Shown: positions 1-11,352, numbered from the stretch's first letter. The stretch: 64,000 bases of DNA from Platerodrilus igneus (GCA_036346225.1 JARFIW010001190.1:248001-312000); one strand, 5' to 3'. The notes: a model not told the origin generated them from the sequence alone. Numbers and translations are program-made.

Positions 1-450
1 TGTCCATTTTGAATATTTTGGGGCTTGACAAAATTTTTAGTAGTTCGGACTTAGGAAAATTTTAACATAAATTTGTAAATTTTATACCAAGGCCTCTAAC
101 TCGAAACTGATATAGCTACCAAAATTTACAAAGACAGTTATTACGACTACTCTGCGGTCAGACAGCCCCAACCCCACTTACTGGGAGTCGGAGCTACACC
201 AATTCGCATCGATTCATCAACTTAATTGCACTGTTTCTCGGTTCAACCAGATATGGTACCACTGTAATGATAAAACTTAGTCATAACATCCATTTTAAGT
301 TTCAAAGACAATTTTTTAAAATTGGTTGTTACGTATAACTTTTGTGATATTGCAATAATATTAAACTATTTCTTTATTTGCATAATCGGATTTAGGTCTG
401 ATTGTGGTCATTAATGGCAAAGTTCCTTGAATTTATCTGCATCAGAATAG
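1..450. other. No gene recognised
   Basis: I see no convincing reading frame, repeat or RNA here. The sequence is A+T-rich and precedes the 18-bp minisatellite. Confidence 0.5.
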
Positions 451-550
451 GGTGAAATTACCCCATAGGGTGAAATTGCCCCATAGGGTGAAATTGCCCC
501 ATAGGGTGAAATTGCCCCATAGAGTGAAATTGCCCCATAAGGTGAAAGTG
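451..550. repeat. 18-bp minisatellite, about 5.5 copies
   Basis: The unit GGTGAAATTGCCCCATAG recurs exactly every 18 bases, at 451, 469, 487, 505 and 523, with a partial sixth unit at 541. The units differ by one or two bases, so the array is recent. An 18-base period is a multiple of three, but the surrounding frames are not open, so I take it as non-coding. Confidence 0.95.
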
Positions 551-621
551 TTCCGACATAAGATCATTGATTTCTTTACTTATGTCAAACTTACGCTAGG
601 ACCTTAAAACATAGACTCTGA

Positions 622-1043
622 GATGACGCCAATGTAATCGCATTATGGAAACAGGGTCACACAAACTTTCGCCATATCTTTCTTGACCATATAAGTGGCG
701 ACATGTCATATCCAAAATTTAAAGAAATGTGCTTGCAGTGTTGGGGTGATTCGATACATAGTTTTATAACTGTTGTGAAAGATTTTGATTTGGATAATGG
801 TGATATAGGAAGAATTTCGACGAGTATATAAATATAGAAGAAGGCGTTCAATGGTTAGCCCCAATCCGAAGTTTCATAGTGACGAACGTTAAAGATTTTA
901 TTGTAAATAAACGTAAGCTTCATTTTATGCAGGATTCCGTACGAACGAACTTTGTGGTATACAAAAGGAGACACTACATCTCTACAAAAATTGAAGAGGT
1001 GTACAAACAATTGATTAAACCCTTGCAAATCACCAATTCCTAG
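622..1043 (+). pseudogene. Packaging-ATPase-like relic (Polinton/adintovirus type)
   Basis: Two abutting open stretches look coding: 622-831 in one frame and 804-1043 in another, joined by a single frameshift near 804-831. The first has the pattern 'N-F-R-H-I-F-x-D-H-I-S-G-D-M-S-Y-x-K-F-K-E-M-C-x-x-C-W' at residues ~16-42. It resembles, from memory of the family, the C-terminal part of FtsK/HerA (A32-like) DNA-packaging ATPases of Polintons and adintoviruses. The upstream Walker A and B region is not visible, so this would be a 3' fragment. The second stretch (79 codons, ending TAG at 1041) is basic and unrecognised; it may be the rest of the same protein or an adjoining gene. The polymerase piece at 5.1-5.3 kb supports the assignment. 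A broken endogenous copy; function inferred only. Confidence 0.5.
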
Positions 1044-1478
1044 TCACAAGGAATAGCGGAAGAATCCACACGTACAACAAGGGTTAAACTTGAAAACAAA
1101 GGCTAGTTTTTTTAAAAAAAGATTAAGTCACCAGTTGACGACGAGTCTGTACAATCTTTATTATACGGACGTGATAGCTAGAGACTAATACGAAAATATA
1201 TACAAGTCGGTTTATAGAGTAAAGTGTAACCCCCAATTGATACGCATAGTTTAGGAAAAGTGTGTAGGAAGTTGATTCAGAAAACAGTGACACAACCTAA
1301 AATAATAACGTTTATCCGGAGGCTAGAGGTCTAACAAGAGTTATAATTATTTTTAAAGTCCTTAGCATTTTGTTAATGAATGTAATAGATTAATTCATAG
1401 AATACATTCCCTACCTGTTGCTTCGTACGTGTACACAAATCGGGTGCAATCGGTACATATCCGAATAGGAGTAGCTCA

Positions 1479-1485
1479 TATAAAG
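1479..1485 (+). promoter_or_regulatory. TATA box of the small gene at 1548
   Basis: TATAAAG lies about 63 bases before the ATG at 1548. It resembles the TATA box at 4080, suggesting that the two genes belong to one compact element. No initiator motif was confirmed. Confidence 0.45.
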
Positions 1486-1547
1486 GACTGTTCGCGTAGA
1501 AGTTATTATTTGTTGATTGTACGGTTTAAAGAGACAATATAATAAAT

Positions 1548-1803
1548 ATGTATAAAGACTTTGGAGAGGTTATTCGAAGATTTCGCAATGCTCTACGAGT
1601 AAAAAAAGCAGAATGTGGGCAACGCTGATAGAAGGAGAAAATGTCTTATGTGTCAGTCATACGAGGAAGCAATACAGCACTGTACTGCAGTGTTATCAAT
1701 GCCCGAGGATCTGGATGATTTTATGGAAATAATCGAGGAGATGGGGTTTATAAAACTGTTGGCAGATATTCAAATGGAATATATACTAAATTGTAAGTTT
1801 TAA
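1548..1803 (+). pseudogene. Small Cys-containing protein, unrecognised, frameshifted
   Basis: An ATG at 1548 opens a frame that reads 26 codons to TGA at 1626. A second frame, open through 1615-1803, continues with plausible coding sequence. The switch point lies between the A7 run at ~1600 and the GGG at ~1617, so one inserted base would explain the break. Near the junction are one Cys and a Cys-x2-Cys pair, possibly a small zinc site, followed by an acidic helical C-terminus. A TATA box sits at 1479. I do not recognise the family. Position between the ATPase-like and polymerase-like pieces suggests an accessory gene of the same Polinton-like element. 1804-2182 holds only A+T-rich sequence. 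Confidence 0.4.
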
Positions 1804-2182
1804 AATAAAAATTTAACCACCACAACTGTTATCATAAGAAATGAATGATGTGAATTTAGAAATTATTTTTGTATATATTAGCTTGTTTATGTTTTAAAAT
1901 ATAAAAGCATACATTGGTATTGTTTATATTTTCAAATGTCCACGTAACTGAAATGGGTATCTAAGTAATTATGAAAAGAATTATAACAAAGATGTGTATT
2001 ATTTTTAAAAGGGTGTTAAACGTTTTACAAAATTATTAATCAGAATCGTTTTATTTAAAACTATAACATAATTTTATTGACATCTATTAATATCTGTAGT
2101 TGAAATACAACAATTTAGAAACGTATAAGAAAACAAAAGTGTAATTAATAGTGTTACAAAATTTTAGTCTTCGGCTTAAAAT

Positions 2183-3110
2183 TTAAACATCGCTCGTAAA
2201 TGCGTGGAATGGAAACCTGTTGTATTCTTCCATATACTCAACTTCAATCAAAATTTTCAAACAATCTTGTAGGTTCTATAATCGATAATATGCCCCAATA
2301 TCACTATTCTGTATTTGTTTTAATTACATCATGTGCGAGATTCTGGAACATCATTCCCGTACTTTTCCATGCGACATCTAGAAAGATCTATTTAGAGTCC
2401 CTTCCGTTAGTTCTTTAAAGTATTAGCATGGTTGAGAACGATCTGAGATACCCAAAAGTGCTCTAAAGTTCCTTTGGTAAATATAATTCCCATCAATGTC
2501 ATCTTCACTAAACAATTCTATTTAAATAAAAACGCAAGTTGTCGAATTTGCATATCTGATTTTGCATGCCAACTTCCAAGTGCGTATCCATTAAGATTAT
2601 AATCTTCAAATACGTTGAGGGATACATCAAGTACGCTCTGCGAAATGGTGTCAACAAATCTAAAAATTATTTTGTAATCGTCGAACGGGTTCAGGCCTAC
2701 AATTATGATTTTGGAAGAAGATTTTGTTATGGTGTATGGTTTTTCAAATAGTAACTTGGTTCGTTCTAACTGAATTGCGGCGTTTATACGTTCTTTATGC
2801 GCTGCGGTCGATTGGTTTTCCAAATCCTTAATTTGTTCCCACTCATTGGCTGTAATTTTTAGTTCCTCCTGGAAATAAACCATCTCGATGTGCCTTTCGT
2901 TGTGTTTTTTTATGGCATCACATCCAGTAAAAACATTTTCGCACACGCTGCACGCAATACTTAAGATGTTCATTCTAGAAAAATTATTGATTAGCAGTTT
3001 TGAATTATACATGTAAATATTAATTTCTTCTACGTTTGCAAAATTCAAACTAAAACTTACTCTTTTTTGTCGATAGTCCTCACACGAAATTTTAAACCAA
3101 AGACTGAAAA
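2183..3110 (-). pseudogene. Zinc-finger-like protein, unrecognised, broken, with an intron
   Basis: Read from high to low coordinates. The main open part (2971-2518) begins after a plausible splice acceptor and holds C-x2-C with two His about 15 and 19 residues further on (residues ~8-33 from the Met at 2973), like a degenerate C2H2 finger, then a charged helical region and a mixed beta-rich C-terminal region. A TAG at 2518 ends the frame, but a neighbouring frame immediately below it (2516-2420) carries convincing acidic coding sequence, and a last coding-like piece ends with TAA at 2183. At least one frameshift and several stops therefore break it. An 86-base intron (2975-3060) is suggested by GTAAGT, a CTAAT branch site and TTTTTCTAG; the upstream exon at 3061-3110 stays in frame across it. 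Family unknown; probably a gene of the same Polinton-like relic, on the opposite strand. Confidence 0.4.
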
Positions 3111-4079
3111 TTCAGTATTACTATTAATTACACTATAAATGACTTTACGTTTTACAAAATAAACTTAAAATGAACTTTTGGTATCATTTCCCCCGTATTT
3201 ATGTACATAGAGAAAGTATAAGTATAATTTGTCCTTACATTAACCCAATTTAAATCAAATTATAGAATGTGTATTCCCGTATATTAACTAGAATTGTGGA
3301 AAGTGCTTTTATTAAATTAATAGTCAGACGTCATCGACAAACAATGCAAGGCTAATGATCATACATTTCACTAAATTTATTTAGAATATACGTCTTATGT
3401 TGAACTACATTTAAAATAGATTATCGAACCACTTTCTAGGTCATCGTGCAGAATTAATATATGTATTAAACCTTTTGGTTTAATCATTTGTATGTGGATT
3501 CACTAATTGAAAATTTTAACAATTCTAGCCACTAATAAATATTTTTGGAGTTTAATTCTATTATCGAGCTAAATCTAAATAAAAATGCAAAGGTGTTTTG
3601 CTGATAGGTTTTTGAATATTAATACAATATATACAGGTCTTTGTTGGAACTAATTTTAAAAGACGTGATAATTAATTTCAATTCCCCAGGAAAATTCTAT
3701 ACTAATTTTATAGGTTACACCATGGGTTTATCTCAAAAGACAGAGCGATACGGTTTAGAAATAGATTAAAGGTGAATTATATACGGTGCTTGCAAAAGGT
3801 TAATCTGCAAATCAGTAAGGAGTCATTCGATTTGAAAAAAATTCCGAGGGATTTGAGAACCTGAGGAAAAACACAATAATAATTGAAATCTTACACGATG
3901 GTATATTAAAAATACTGCTAAGAGTAATTTTGTTTAATAATTCTAAAAATGGCGTTGGTGGTTAAATACATACAGGTAAAACCCACTATAAAACAATTAT
4001 AGACGTCACTTTTCCAGTCAAGACTTGTATATTACGCCAACTAATATAATAAGGAGCTGCGCACGCTCGACCATCGGCA
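3111..4079. other. No gene recognised
   Basis: A+T-rich spacer between the reverse-strand finger gene and the promoter at 4080. No coding-like frame over 60 codons and no repeat was seen. Confidence 0.5.
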
Positions 4080-4086
4080 TATAAGG
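4080..4086 (+). promoter_or_regulatory. TATA box of the gene at 4155
   Basis: TATAAGG is followed about 20-30 bases later by CAGTG and TTAGTCG, close to the arthropod initiator TCAGT. The ATG at 4155 is 70 bases downstream, a normal spacing for a compact viral or transposon gene. Confidence 0.5.
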
Positions 4087-4154
4087 CGAGAGCCATGTTC
4101 CAGTGCATTAGTCGTCAAAGTATCGTCGAGTTTGATTAAAATTATAAATTAAAG

Positions 4155-4982
4155 ATGGATTTTTCTTGTGTTGACGTTACAAGTGATGTGCGAGTACCAC
4201 AATTAAATATCAACCAACTAGTTGGTAAGTCAACCTATAGGTTAGGCGAATTTCCTCCAAATTATCACCACCATATATTAGAAGTTGGTTTTGATTTATA
4301 TGGTGGTCTTTAACCTGCCATCCAAGTTATTTGCTGTAGTGGTATGTGTGCTGATTCTACGATAACATTCTCTTACTTCGATTGGAAGAAATTGTGTACT
4401 TTTCAAGTGGAATTTCAAATTCGCCAATTTGCTCAAGACTCAAAACAAGTCAGATTAAATGGTTTGACTACTGGAAACGATGTTGTTGAGATACAATTGG
4501 ATCAAGATTTCAAATTGCAGCTGAGCACAGCATTTAATAGAAGTATATGGCTTTTGAATAATTTTGAAAAAGAGAATTTATATAATATGGAGATTACGAA
4601 AGATGGGAATGTTATTGTGCTACCTGCGTACGAGTGCATCAAGCTATTAAATTTGCGAGAATTGATCTGTTTTAAAATGGATGAGTTAAGGTGTAGAAAC
4701 TTTCCAGAATTTTACGAAAAATTTGTTGGTGATATAAAAAAAGTATGTGGAAATACAACGGAGGAAGAAAGGGTTCAAACGTTATTAGAGGGAGAGAGCA
4801 GTGCCAGTATTTCTCTGTCTAATGATTGCAGCAATTTAAATTACTTGACAGTGTTGGAACTTATTAAATGTTTCCCCATTCAGTACTTAAAAGATGCGAC
4901 TGCAGGGCAATCGCTTGCGCAAATGTTTAGAGATTTGGCTATCCCAGATTCGTCAGACTCTGGTTACCACAGCGGTTTATAG
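4155..4982 (+). pseudogene. Unrecognised ~275-codon gene with one internal stop (Polinton-associated?)
   Basis: The ATG at 4155 opens 52 codons to TAA at 4311. The same frame then stays open without interruption to the TAG at 4980, so a single nonsense codon separates a 52-residue and a ~222-residue part. The downstream piece alone could start at the ATG at 4344. The protein has a short cysteine-containing motif after the stop (residues ~60-66), a central mixed alpha/beta region, and an acidic Ser-rich tail ending S-D-S-G-Y-H-S-G-L. No membrane segment or signal peptide is evident. Its own TATA promoter and its position just before the polymerase B remnant suggest an accessory gene of the same element. 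I do not know its function. The stop may be a mutation, or the short form could be natural. Confidence 0.5.
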
Positions 4983-5118
4983 ATGTTATCAATATATGTA
5001 TGTATTCTATTAAAAACATTATATTTTTCTTGATAAAGTTTGTTTTTACGTATTTGTACCGCCAACATTACCATAAATTATTAATAGACGTATTAAACTA
5101 TCCTGTTTTTATTTTTAG

Positions 5119-5310
5119 GTTTAAAGTGGTGTACCCGGCAAATAATAAACACAATATACCGCATGTTAACAAAAACTTGTGGGGAAATTTAAAGACGAGT
5201 TTAACGGTGACTTGGTGTTAGAATTTGTAGGTAGTAAGGCTAAGTCCTACTGTATTGTACGCGAGAAGGACACGATTAAAAAAAGATTAAAGGGATCTCA
5301 CGAAGTGTAG
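5119..5310 (+). pseudogene. C-terminal fragment of a protein-primed type DNA polymerase B
   Basis: The stretch contains G-K-F-K-D-E-F-N-G-D and then E-F-V-G-S-K-A-K-S-Y (frame of 5179-5310, ending TAG at 5308). These match the pattern 'GKFKDE...EF(V/I)GLRxKxYS...KKxKG' that I know from the C-terminus of organellar/viral-type DNA polymerases (DNA_pol_B_2) in Polintons and related insect sequences. The preceding 20 codons (5119-5178) continue the homology in another frame, so one frameshift lies near 5178. The polymerase and exonuclease domains are absent, so this is a terminal scrap only. It supports a decayed Polinton/adintovirus-like element across 0.6-5.3 kb. Confidence 0.6.
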
Positions 5311-6563
5311 TTAAGTAAAACCGCGGGTGCTACAACCTATAACGAGCATATATTCCCAAAAGGGGTGGGCATCCAGCTACGCAACAGTGCGTGGAGAATA
5401 AGGATTCTCCAATAAGAAATTAAAGTCATTGGGTAATGGTAGAAATGTTAAACCTATAAAGGCGATTATTAATTGTGGTTTAGTGACCGCGTTTGTGCAC
5501 TCTTCGAGTGTTTTCGGCAATCTTCGATTGTTTCCAAAGAAAATATTCAAGCATGCCATTTAATGTCGTGGTGTAACATCGTCCACGGTTAAGCTTATAC
5601 ATCCGTCGGCAGCAAAGTACTTAAACTCTGGGTCTTGCAGTATCGCTTTTACAAGAATAGCTTACAGCAACACAAGGAATAACAGCACGGTATGTCATTA
5701 AGCAGTAAACGTTCAGCTCCACCAGTTGTTAAAGGGTCTTGTACGAAACAACCAACATCCGTGTAAAGCGTGCGAGATGGAGGTGTTAAATTCTGCATAC
5801 CCTGGTCCTAATAGCACAGCAACCTAATTAAGGTAGGTTAGTAAGCAATATTTAATTGCTGTTAATTGACTTGCATTTAGCGTACTTTCCTATTGTAATA
5901 ACCGCATTTGTTTGGAGAAAAAATTATAAACAGCTTTCAAATGTGATTCACATGTTCGTTAAGAATCTAGAATATTTGCTGGAATACAAATAATTACAAA
6001 TGAATTAATACTGCATTGGAAGTTTCGAAAATATTGAATTATAATGCTTCTACAGCGTCACGTAAGGTAATTTAGGTAATTGATGTAGGATATCAATATG
6101 TAATAAGACCCATTTACTTTCACTCTAATATTGTTTTATGATTATTACTGAACAGTATTTAATGTGGTTTATTACATTTTGATAATTCTGAAATTTAGGT
6201 AGTTATTGATGTCATACACAAAATTTCTAATTACTAGAATCTAAATCGGTACTATGAATTCACTAATTAACATGGTTGGTATCTAGCGAAGGTAAGTGAC
6301 ACGCATTTTCAATTACGAATGCATTCTTCTTTCATTACAGGAGAAATTCCATAGATTTCATATAAGCAAAATGCGCTTTCTTAATTATTAACCACGCGAT
6401 CATTACGTCAAAGTCGACCTTTCCATTTACATATTTAAGACACATTACATTGGAATGATTAGTTATTAAACTGTAAATTAGATAAAATAAATTATTAAAA
6501 TTTTGCGTGCTTATTTCTTTATATTGGTTAAAGTATATGTCATAAATGAGCAAAAATTTTAAA
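5311..6563. other. No gene recognised
   Basis: No family was recognised. A short frame at 5692-5766 begins M-S-L-S-S-K-R-S-A-P-P and could be another relic start, but 25 codons are too few to call. The rest is A+T-rich. Confidence 0.45.
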
Positions 6564-7545
6564 GAGGTTTGAGAGCTTAAAGTATAATTTTGCAGGGCGT
6601 AGTTCGATTTTAAATCTGTTTGCAGATTCGGGATGTGCGTAAAATTTTAGACTAACAAGATGTATTGCATGACTAAAAAAATTTATAAGAACGCTCAAAA
6701 TTCGCTACAGGTAAGAAATCTTAAAATCATGGTAGCTCCCTTGGGGGGTGATGATATCTGAAAAATTCCTAGAAATTCGGGTAGCTGAGAAAATTCTAAT
6801 ATTAATTGATGCCAAACAATATAGGTTTATCTCGAAAGATGCATTGGTTATACGAATAAAACTATTTGTTAGTTTTGCTTATAAAGCAAAGAGCAAAATT
6901 TAGAGGTTTGAGAGCTTAAAGTATAATTTTGCAGGGCGTGGTCCTATTGCAAATCTGTTTGCAGATTCGAATTCTACATAAAATTCTAAGTTAATTTAAT
7001 GTATCGTATGTATAAAAAAATTTATAAGAACGCTCAAAAGTCGCTATAGGTAAGAAATCTTAAAATCAGGGTAGCTCCCTTGGGGGTGATGATATCTGAA
7101 AAATTCCTAGAAATTCGGGTAGCTGAGAAAATTCTAATATTAACTGATGCCAAACAAGATAGGTTTATCTCGAAAGATGCATTGGTTATACGAATAAAAC
7201 TATTTGTTAGTGTTGCTTATAAAGCAAAGAGCAAAATTTAGAGGTTTGAGAGCTTAAAGTATAATTTTGCAGGGCGTGGTCCTATTGCAAATCTGTTTGC
7301 AGATTCGAATTCTACATAAAATTCTAAGTTAATTTAATGTATCGCATGTATAAAAAAATTTATAAGAACGCTCAAAGGTCGCTATAGGTAAGAAATCTTA
7401 AAATCAGGGTAGCTCCCTTGGGGGTGATGATATCTGAAAAATTCCTAGAAATTCGGGTAGCTGAGAAAATTCTAATATTAATTGATACCAAACAAGATAG
7501 GTTTATCTTAAAAGATGCATTGGTTAGACGAAGAAAACTATTTGG
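6564..7545. repeat. Tandem repeat, ~338-bp unit, three copies
   Basis: The string GAGGTTTGAGAGCTTAAAGT starts at 6564, 6903 and 7241, giving periods of 339 and 338 bases. Each unit carries TTTGCAGGGCGT, AAGAACGCTCAAA and GGGTAGCTCCCTTGGGGG in the same order. The second and third copies are almost identical; the first is more diverged. Size and head-to-tail order fit an insect satellite or an expanded fragment of a larger repeat. No gene is encoded. Confidence 0.93.
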
Positions 7546-8869
7546 TTCAGATGAAAGATAAAAAATGGCTAGTTGAAGAAAACTATTTGATCCAGATGTG
7601 GGAGGAAATGAGGATGCTCATTTATCTCGAAAGATGAAAAATGATTAGTCGAAAACAATTTCTACAACCGGTTTTTAAGACATTGAAAAAGAGCGAGCCG
7701 CGGAGATCTGAAAATTAGAAATAAAAGTAGAAATTAAAACTAAAATAAAAAATAAAATAAAAATGGAAGGAGGTTGTGACGTAAATGGAAGAAATGACGT
7801 TTTAAAAATGGGTCATGTGATGTCAGAGGCTAGGTTAGGTTAGGGGGCGTTTTGAGCGGCGCAGCGGCGGCGGCGTTGTGCCAGATACATCCAATATACC
7901 CTACTTGCTGCAATGGTTAAAAATTGGCTAGTCACTACTATATCTTAACATCGCCAAATTTGCAACCAACATAAGCCACCTTGTTAGATTCAAATCAATA
8001 TATTTAAATTGAAATGGCATTTAAATTATAGTAGTCAAGAGATTATAATACAAAAAATTAAATTGTGAAACAATAATGTAATAATCACTATACCTACTCT
8101 TTTATGAGTAGAAAATAAAGTGGGCAACTTCAAAATTCAAAAGCCCAAAAGCCTTTATTATGCTGAGTTTCATTTATAGATATGTGTCAAGCTAAAGAAT
8201 AATTAATTTAGCCGAATTAAATAGAATATTGTTGTGCAAGATGTCATTCTTTTAAATCTGACAGTATGCCTTCATTATCACATATACTTTAGACCTTAGA
8301 CCATTTAATAAATACATAGATTCAGCGCGCGGCTTATTCCGTGAAGCCAACATTATTCTGGTTTTGTGATGTTATGCGTGGGACAAACTCTGAAACGCAC
8401 TATTACGTTTATATTGACGAGCGGCAATTTTCATCTTCTAAAAGCAGTGAACAGACACTATGATGTCTCTGTTTAATTTATTAATTCTCAAAAATATTAA
8501 ATTCTGTCTTGTACACTTTGTAATTTGTTTTGAAGCAATTATATATTGTTTTATCCGATGTTCACCACTAAATTAAACTTACCCTACTTTTGTTATTATA
8601 ACACGTATATCCCATACACACTATTAGCCATGAACTGCATATAGACAATAATTGGTTTTCATTAAAAAAAATCAAAATTTATTACCATAGCTTATCTCTG
8701 ATAATAATAAAATATAAAATCTTTGTACAAGTAAAGCTCTAAAGCTCACCGCGGCTACTGATTGCAGAATAGGATAGTTTTAGTAAACTTACTACTTATT
8801 CTGTCAACATTTTTGTAACTATTACTTATGTGATGTAATATTATATTACCGTAACAGATTGCTACCAGC
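7546..8869. other. No gene recognised
   Basis: The start still carries degenerate echoes of the 338-bp unit. A short G+C-rich patch at ~7840-7880 (GCGGCGCAGCGGCGGCGGCG) stands out from the A+T-rich surroundings. Otherwise I see nothing. Confidence 0.5.
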
Positions 8870-10740
8870 TTTATTAATTGAATGAGATGGTTTCCCTCTA
8901 CATCAAAATCAAACATGGCATTTTGTAATCTTGAAATGCAGATTTTTGCACATTTTTTAATATGGTTATTGCAGGCTTGGCTAAAAAAATTTGGTCATGC
9001 AACATGTTGCTGTTGCCAAAATTTTAATTTTACTCTTCGATATTTTACACTTGTGTGGATGAGTAGCCTTATTGCGCTGAAAAACATTTCCAGATGCTCC
9101 TGAGATAGTTTGTAGACCCTGAGGCATTTCAGATTATTTTGAGTGGAATGTGTCACCCAAATGGATTTTAATGACTTCATATTGACGATTAGTCTCAAGC
9201 CATTTTTTCTTAATATTAGGTGAAGTGGCCATGCCGTTTTTCCACATTTAATACCGGTTAAGTATTCCATATATTCGTCAATCTTTTTGAATATTATGTC
9301 CTTGTTTGATTTCTACAGGCTGCTTTGCAATATTTTGCTAGAAAGTTTCTGCTATTCAATATATCGAATATTTCATTTAGTTGTATCAGATATTCCCTTG
9401 TTGCTTTGCTGCCTACAGACGCATTACCGTGGCCTTTTGACTGTTTGAAATAACGAATAGCTCTCTAGCGCTTAACGACAAGGGCTGAGCAGCCAACTTA
9501 ACCTTTATTTTTTATGCCAGTTTATGTATGCTTGGATATTTTCGTAGCTAAATGCAACCCTTCTTGTTCTTGAACTTCAACAATTTTTTCTAAATATTCT
9601 TACTTAATGCTTCTGTTTTGTTCGTCCATATGTATTCGGTTGTTTCCCCAAGCAGTTCCAACTAGCTTGATCATGTGAGGGGGATGAGGTGTGAAAGTTT
9701 TGAAAGAATTGGCCTTTATTTCTGCTTCAAGGTTATTGGTCATTGTAATATTCATCGTAGCTCCATCAAATGTAACAAATTGTTATGGTTACGTGCACAT
9801 CATTTAAAATTTACAAACACATACTTAATAAATTCGACTTCTGTGTTCCAGTTAGCGATTCAATCAAAAACTAACCTATAAGACGCTTCCACTAATCGTT
9901 GACACTAGTTATTAAATACACAATGGCCTGCGAGCTAATGGTGATGATTCGTTGTCTTCCACTATGCTCCCCATATCAACATATCTGCAGCAAGCAATCA
10001 TAACTGTTCTACATAAAAATACATTTATACAAAGAAAAAGAAAATACGTACCCTACAATTTCTTTCCCATTCCATTTGACCTTTATGTGTATTGACATTT
10101 CATCCACCATTAAAAAACAAATGCAACGTTTTCCTTGTCCTTCATCGCAACTACGTTTTGCTTTAAAATACGAGTGTCTCAGTTTAGAATCTTGGTTCGA
10201 AGTTTATTGTTTGATACCACTTTTGGATAAGGCAAAGATGTGGGAGCACTTTTGAACAATTTTTACCTCACATAATGCTAAGTCTTTGGTGAATAAAAGT
10301 TATGCGTGAGTGCTTTAGTTCAGTTGCGTACGCACCGGTTGATTTCGTACCCACTAGCTTAGTCGATTAAGGTAATGTATTCTAAAGAAAAAATATATGT
10401 GGTTTTAAAAACAATCATAATAATAACATCAATTAGTAACACAATAATGGCAATAATAATTGTTAGTATTATAAAACAAAAAAAAATAATAGAAATATTA
10501 GCAGTGCACTACTAAATGCAATAAAAATAATAATCATTAAATGATTTACCTTGGGCTTAAAGAAAAATCTTCATGGATCTGTCGTTGGTTTTATAAGTGC
10601 TTCACCTAAGTGTCAAAATCAGTTACTCCTTGCGAAGCCTTTTTTTCTGCTGCTGTAAAACTTTTATTTGTGATCGCTTCTTTTTCAACTTTTTTCCAAT
10701 TATACTTCTATATTTTTTACTGTCTTCAGAAGTTTTGTTA
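8870..10740 (-). pseudogene. P-element/THAP9-like transposase, decayed
   Basis: Reverse-strand fragments appear in the order expected for P-element/THAP9 transposases. They are: a coiled-coil Lys/Gln-rich segment (10720-10560); 'LPHxxxIxKWYxxI' (10260-10200); 'xDEMSIHIKVKWNGKEIVG' followed by a GTACGT donor (10110-10040); an acceptor and 'YVDMGSIVEDNE...SPLA' (9985-9910); 'TFDGATMNITM' (~9770); 'PHMIKLVGTAWG' (~9670); a 'QEQEGLHLA' segment (~9570); 'KVKLAAQPLS' (~9500); 'FDILNSRNF' (~9350); and 'YKLSQEHLEMFFSAIR' (~9110-9060). The spacing and splice signals suggest the original exon structure. Stops and frameshifts occur throughout, and the N-terminal THAP finger is not visible; the Ty3 LTR begins 60 bases beyond. 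The longest intact frame is 9270-8995. Clearly non-functional. Confidence 0.88.
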
Positions 10741-10798
10741 AAATCCCCTTAATACACTAATCTTCATGACGGGCTCATTACTTGATGAATGAAAATAT

Positions 10799-11333
10799 TG
10801 TTGCGAGATACTATTAGGCAAAACGTCAAACACACACAAGCGCTGTAAGCACTGCATATTCATTCTACAGGGACCGAGAAACTTCTGGCAATTACTGGAG
10901 GATGAGTCATCCCTTTTAATTCACGGTATAAATAAGACCAATGATGAAGTACAGAGTTAGTCTATATCAGAATGTCGAATACAAATTATATCGTGTAACG
11001 TGAAATAGTTGAGCTTTTGAAGTCCAAGAGTATACATAAATGTTATATTATGTGTCTAATGTACATGCAGCTTGTAGAATACATAAATAGACCAAAGGTG
11101 TAATAAATAAATAGTTGTGTTAGTGTTGTTAATGGATTTATGGTTAAGAAGTTAGTTTAAGAAGATATTAGTCTTGTAAATTCATTAGTGTAATAGTGAT
11201 TTATTGTTAATTGGACTGAAAACATCTATAAATAAGGCTTATACTGTTAATTAAACTTGTGAACAGTGAGTATTAAAGACTCTTGCTATTACTTATTTAA
11301 AATAGTGAAACCCAGTAGTAGTAGCCCGCTACA
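10799..11333 (+). repeat. 5' LTR of the macrodomain retrotransposon
   Basis: It begins TGTTGCGAG and ends GCCCGCTACA, matching the LTR at 24217 and 31302 along its length. A TATA box TATAAATAA is at 10927. AATAAA-type signals occur near the 3' half. It lies 60 bases past the N-terminal end of the P-element relic. Confidence 0.92.
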
Positions 11334-11334
11334 C

Positions 11335-11352
11335 TGGTGTCAGCCTGTGTCG
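11335..11352 (+). other. Primer binding site, tRNA-Leu type
   Basis: TGGTGTCAG starts two bases after the LTR end and is the complement of a tRNA 3' end ...CTGACACCA, which fits tRNA-Leu. The rest (CCTGTGTCG) would need the actual tRNA for confirmation. Confidence 0.6.

Noticed and set aside
5377..5559. 60-codon reverse frame next to the PolB scrap
   Set aside because: No recognisable motif and no coding-like conservation that I can judge.
5692..5766. 25-codon frame M-S-L-S-S-K-R
   Set aside because: Too short; downstream sequence is closed in all frames.
7838..7853. TTAGG telomere-type repeats
   Set aside because: Only two units (GGTTAGGTTAGGGG); too few for telomeric DNA.
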